DNA of 64,000 nucleotides, taken from assembly GCA_021325555.1 (NCBI GenBank), contig JAJPGY010000034.1:148266-212265 (forward strand), given 5' to 3'. Within the stretch, counting starts at the first letter, position 1; each line of letters begins with the position of its first letter. A program made the translations under genes and the position numbers. Below, piece by piece: positions 62,425-64,000 of the stretch. A model generated the notes under the pieces. It was not told the origin of the DNA. It searched no databases and saw only the letters and a program-made list of their open reading frames with translations. This DNA comes from Pseudomonadota bacterium. GTDB taxonomy: Bacteria; Cyanobacteriota; Vampirovibrionia; Obscuribacterales; Obscuribacteraceae.

Positions 62425-63612
62425 TCAAAGGCACAGTGGGATCCGCACCAGAGCCGGTGATACATAGTGGCGGATTTCATCGTCACCAATGGGTCTGCTG
62501 TGGAGGCACGCCTGCAGAAGCGAGCCTAGCTGCCATCGCCGCCTGTCCACATGGCACCAATATCCAGCCAGGTAATTCTGCACATACTTACGGCTGATGC
62601 CATGATAATGCTCGCGCACAAATTTTATTGCACAGGCGACCAGCATTTCTGCTTCGTGTGTCAATCCTCGGCAAACCGCATTGTGCGCGCCCGTTGCTCC
62701 GCTCGTGCCAAGCTTGTCATCAACAGCGCGAACGTAGCTGTCCCCAACCAGGCGTCTAACATGTCCTGCCAGCTCGAGCATGGTCAAATGTGCAGACAGT
62801 TGGCCGGCTGGCATACCGCTGCGTGCGCAGAGGACATCGAAATGAAGCTCTTGTCCTGCCAATAAGTCGTTAATTCTTCTCTCTTCGTCTGACATCTGGA
62901 GCCAGTCCATAGCTCCTCCCGGCTGTGCGCTCAGCAGTCCGGCCTCGGCCAGATCCTGATCAACATCTGTCGTGCTGGCTGATTGCCGGTTGAAAGGGCT
63001 CAAACCAGGCGAAGCTAGGTTTGGGAGGTTGAGACCAGAGCTGTGATTACATTCCTGCTTACCAGTCGCGCTCGCTGCTATCTCCTCTTCTTCCGTACGG
63101 GGGTGAGATCGGGCTGGGGTTTCCCGGCTGCGCTTGCAGAAGAGCGCAGAGAAGAGGGAAGAAGGGAGAGCCAAGGACTCGTCTGTCATCTCGCCTTGAA
63201 TCACGATGGTCAACTTGTTGTGGATGTGCCAGGCGGTCGCATAGGCCACCCCAGCGAGTTTTTCAAATTGGGCTGAGCTTAGACTCACCCCGCGTTCCAT
63301 CAACCAGATAGCAGCCAGCCATGGCTGGGGTAGTCGCATGTGGTGGAAAAAGGTTCCCGCAGTAAGCGAGTAATTCTGTCGGCAGCGCCGGCAAACGATT
63401 ACCCTTTTGCCGAATTCTCTGTCCACTTCTTGGCTTCCGCAATGGCGACACTTGATGATCCCGTCCTGAGTGGCCCTTCTGCACAACTCCTCCAGACAAT
63501 GCTCGGGGCTTGGGAACTCGCGCTTAAACTGCTGCCATAGCACTGCGAGCAGTGACTCTGAGGCTGGCTGCAATCCGGCTGTTTGTCCTGGGAGCTGGTA
63601 TTGCTTATCCAT
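62425..63612 (-). CDS. Transposase-derived zinc-ribbon/winged-helix protein, copy B
   Basis: 395 residues, paralogue of 19054-20244. The zinc ribbon has Cys at 55/58 and 74/77, the same numbers as copy A. TAGTFFHHMRLPQPWLAAIW and YATAWHIHNKLTIV follow IS1595-type transposases. The linker keeps only CKRSRETPARSHP in common with copy A. The DprA-like winged helix (about 245-300: LCARSGMPAGQLSAHL, LELAGHVRRLVGDSYVRA) and the IS1595-type tail (HGISRKYVQNYLAGYWC) close the chain. No DDE core and no terminal inverted repeats. ATG 63612 is chosen. Strong conservation of the ends and winged helix against a variable linker indicates selection on DNA binding. Confidence 0.82.
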   Translation of the reverse strand: MDKQYQLPGQTAGLQPASESLLAVLWQQFKREFPSPEHCLEELCRRATQDGIIKCRHCGSQEVDREFGKRVIVCRRCRQNYSLTAGTFFHHMRLPQPWLAAIWLMERGVSLSSAQFEKLAGVAYATAWHIHNKLTIVIQGEMTDESLALPSSLFSALFCKRSRETPARSHPRTEEEEIAASATGKQECNHSSGLNLPNLASPGLSPFNRQSASTTDVDQDLAEAGLLSAQPGGAMDWLQMSDEERRINDLLAGQELHFDVLCARSGMPAGQLSAHLTMLELAGHVRRLVGDSYVRAVDDKLGTSGATGAHNAVCRGLTHEAEMLVACAIKFVREHYHGISRKYVQNYLAGYWCHVDRRRWQLGSLLQACLHSRPIGDDEIRHYVSPALVRIPLCL

Positions 63613-63639
63613 ATGCGGCCCTCGGGCACCTGCGTATAT

Positions 63640-63768
63640 AAACGATCGAGGTCGGCGAAAAGTTCAAAGGAAATTGATAAATTTTTTTAGCATCGCGTTA
63701 AATCTGGACGCTGTGGCGACCAAGACGGGCTATCAAGGCAAAATTTTACCGATATCGGTAAAATTTTT
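63640..63768 (-). promoter_or_regulatory. Conserved upstream block and 28-bp palindrome of copy B
   Basis: Shares TAAACGATCG, TTCAAAGGAAATTGATAAATT and ACCGATATCGGTAAAA with copy A's upstream region. At 63740-63767 the last block expands to a perfect 28-base palindrome with half-site AAAATTTTACCGAT. On the minus strand TTGAAC and TTTATA, 19 bases apart, are possible promoter boxes. The palindrome is a good candidate operator for a dimeric protein. Confidence 0.6.
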
Positions 63769-64000
63769 CGCCCACAGGCGCTCGGCATTAGCCCGTTCGA
63801 AGATAGTTGCAGTCTGCTGCCGTGGCGGACAGGTCTGTATGCGCTGGTTTAACTTGCCCATTCTTGCTTTTTTATTGAAAGAGTTCATGTCATGGAGGTT
63901 TCGTCAAGTCCTGTGTAAAAACTGTCAGGCGGCATCCTCTGTGCGTTTCTCCTCCTTTCTCCTGATCCCGTCGACGTAACGCGCTCCAGCAAGAACTTCC
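63769..64000. other. Stretch to window end, nothing recognised
   Basis: No credible gene, repeat or RNA could be identified. The open plus-strand frame here has no coding-like composition. Confidence 0.35.

Overview
This is a GC-rich bacterial chromosome segment, densely coded on both strands. It shows no tRNA, rRNA, CRISPR array or intact insertion sequence. The cell looks like a free-living diderm: there are RND exporters, a porin-like beta-barrel protein and many Sec signal peptides. Several traits fit a deep, non-photosynthetic relative of Cyanobacteria (Melainabacteria/Obscuribacterales type): a KdpD without its kinase half, TPR proteins, a LysM protein with DG-rich repeats, and a polyphosphate kinase remnant. 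That placement is inference only; no phylogenetic marker gene lies in the window.

Layout. 0.1-3.0 kb: molybdenum cofactor operon moaD-moaE-moaA-moeA. 3.1-5.1 kb: secreted CHAP/NlpC-like protein and secreted TPR protein. 5.2-9.8 kb, minus strand: xdhA-xdhB-xdhC, a molybdo-flavoenzyme operon that would use the cofactor. 9.8-18.2 kb: MarR regulator divergent from a membrane fusion protein and two tandem RND pumps. 18.3-21.9 kb: a secreted orphan, a transposase-derived DNA-binding protein, and broken TPR/coiled-coil genes. 22.0-25.6 kb: fused hydantoinase/oxoprolinase. 25.9-30.5 kb: small genes mixed with decayed genes (polyphosphate kinase 2, a paralogue of the 41-kb secreted protein, a Dam-type methylase) plus an intact Old Yellow Enzyme. 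30.5-44.0 kb, minus strand: a potassium island with a sensor kinase, KdpE, a secreted orphan, two micro-genes (one is kdpF), kdpA-B-C, kinase-less KdpD, a porin-like protein, a KimA-type K+ importer and a small membrane protein. 44.1-49.7 kb: urease, ureA-B-F-C-E leftward and ureG-D rightward. 49.8-58.8 kb: ClC channel/antiporter, M1 aminopeptidase, transketolase and three unknowns. 58.8-61.6 kb: a 925-residue LysM/repeat protein with a possible papain-like triad. 62.4-63.6 kb: a second transposase-derived DNA-binding protein.

How it fits together. Moco synthesis, the xanthine dehydrogenase-type enzyme, the hydantoinase/oxoprolinase and urease could together salvage nitrogen from purine-like rings; this is inferred from co-location. 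The potassium island combines two unrelated high-affinity K+ importers with sensing genes whose KdpD function is split over two proteins.

The most unusual object is the pair of paralogues at 19054-20244 and 62425-63612. Both keep the N-terminal zinc ribbon/helical region and the C-terminal tail of IS1595-type transposases, but a variable linker and a DprA-like winged helix stand where the DDE nuclease should be. Both are preceded by a similar non-coding block containing a palindrome centred on CCGATATCGG, a perfect 28-bp palindrome in one copy. They look like domesticated or repurposed transposases with their own operator.
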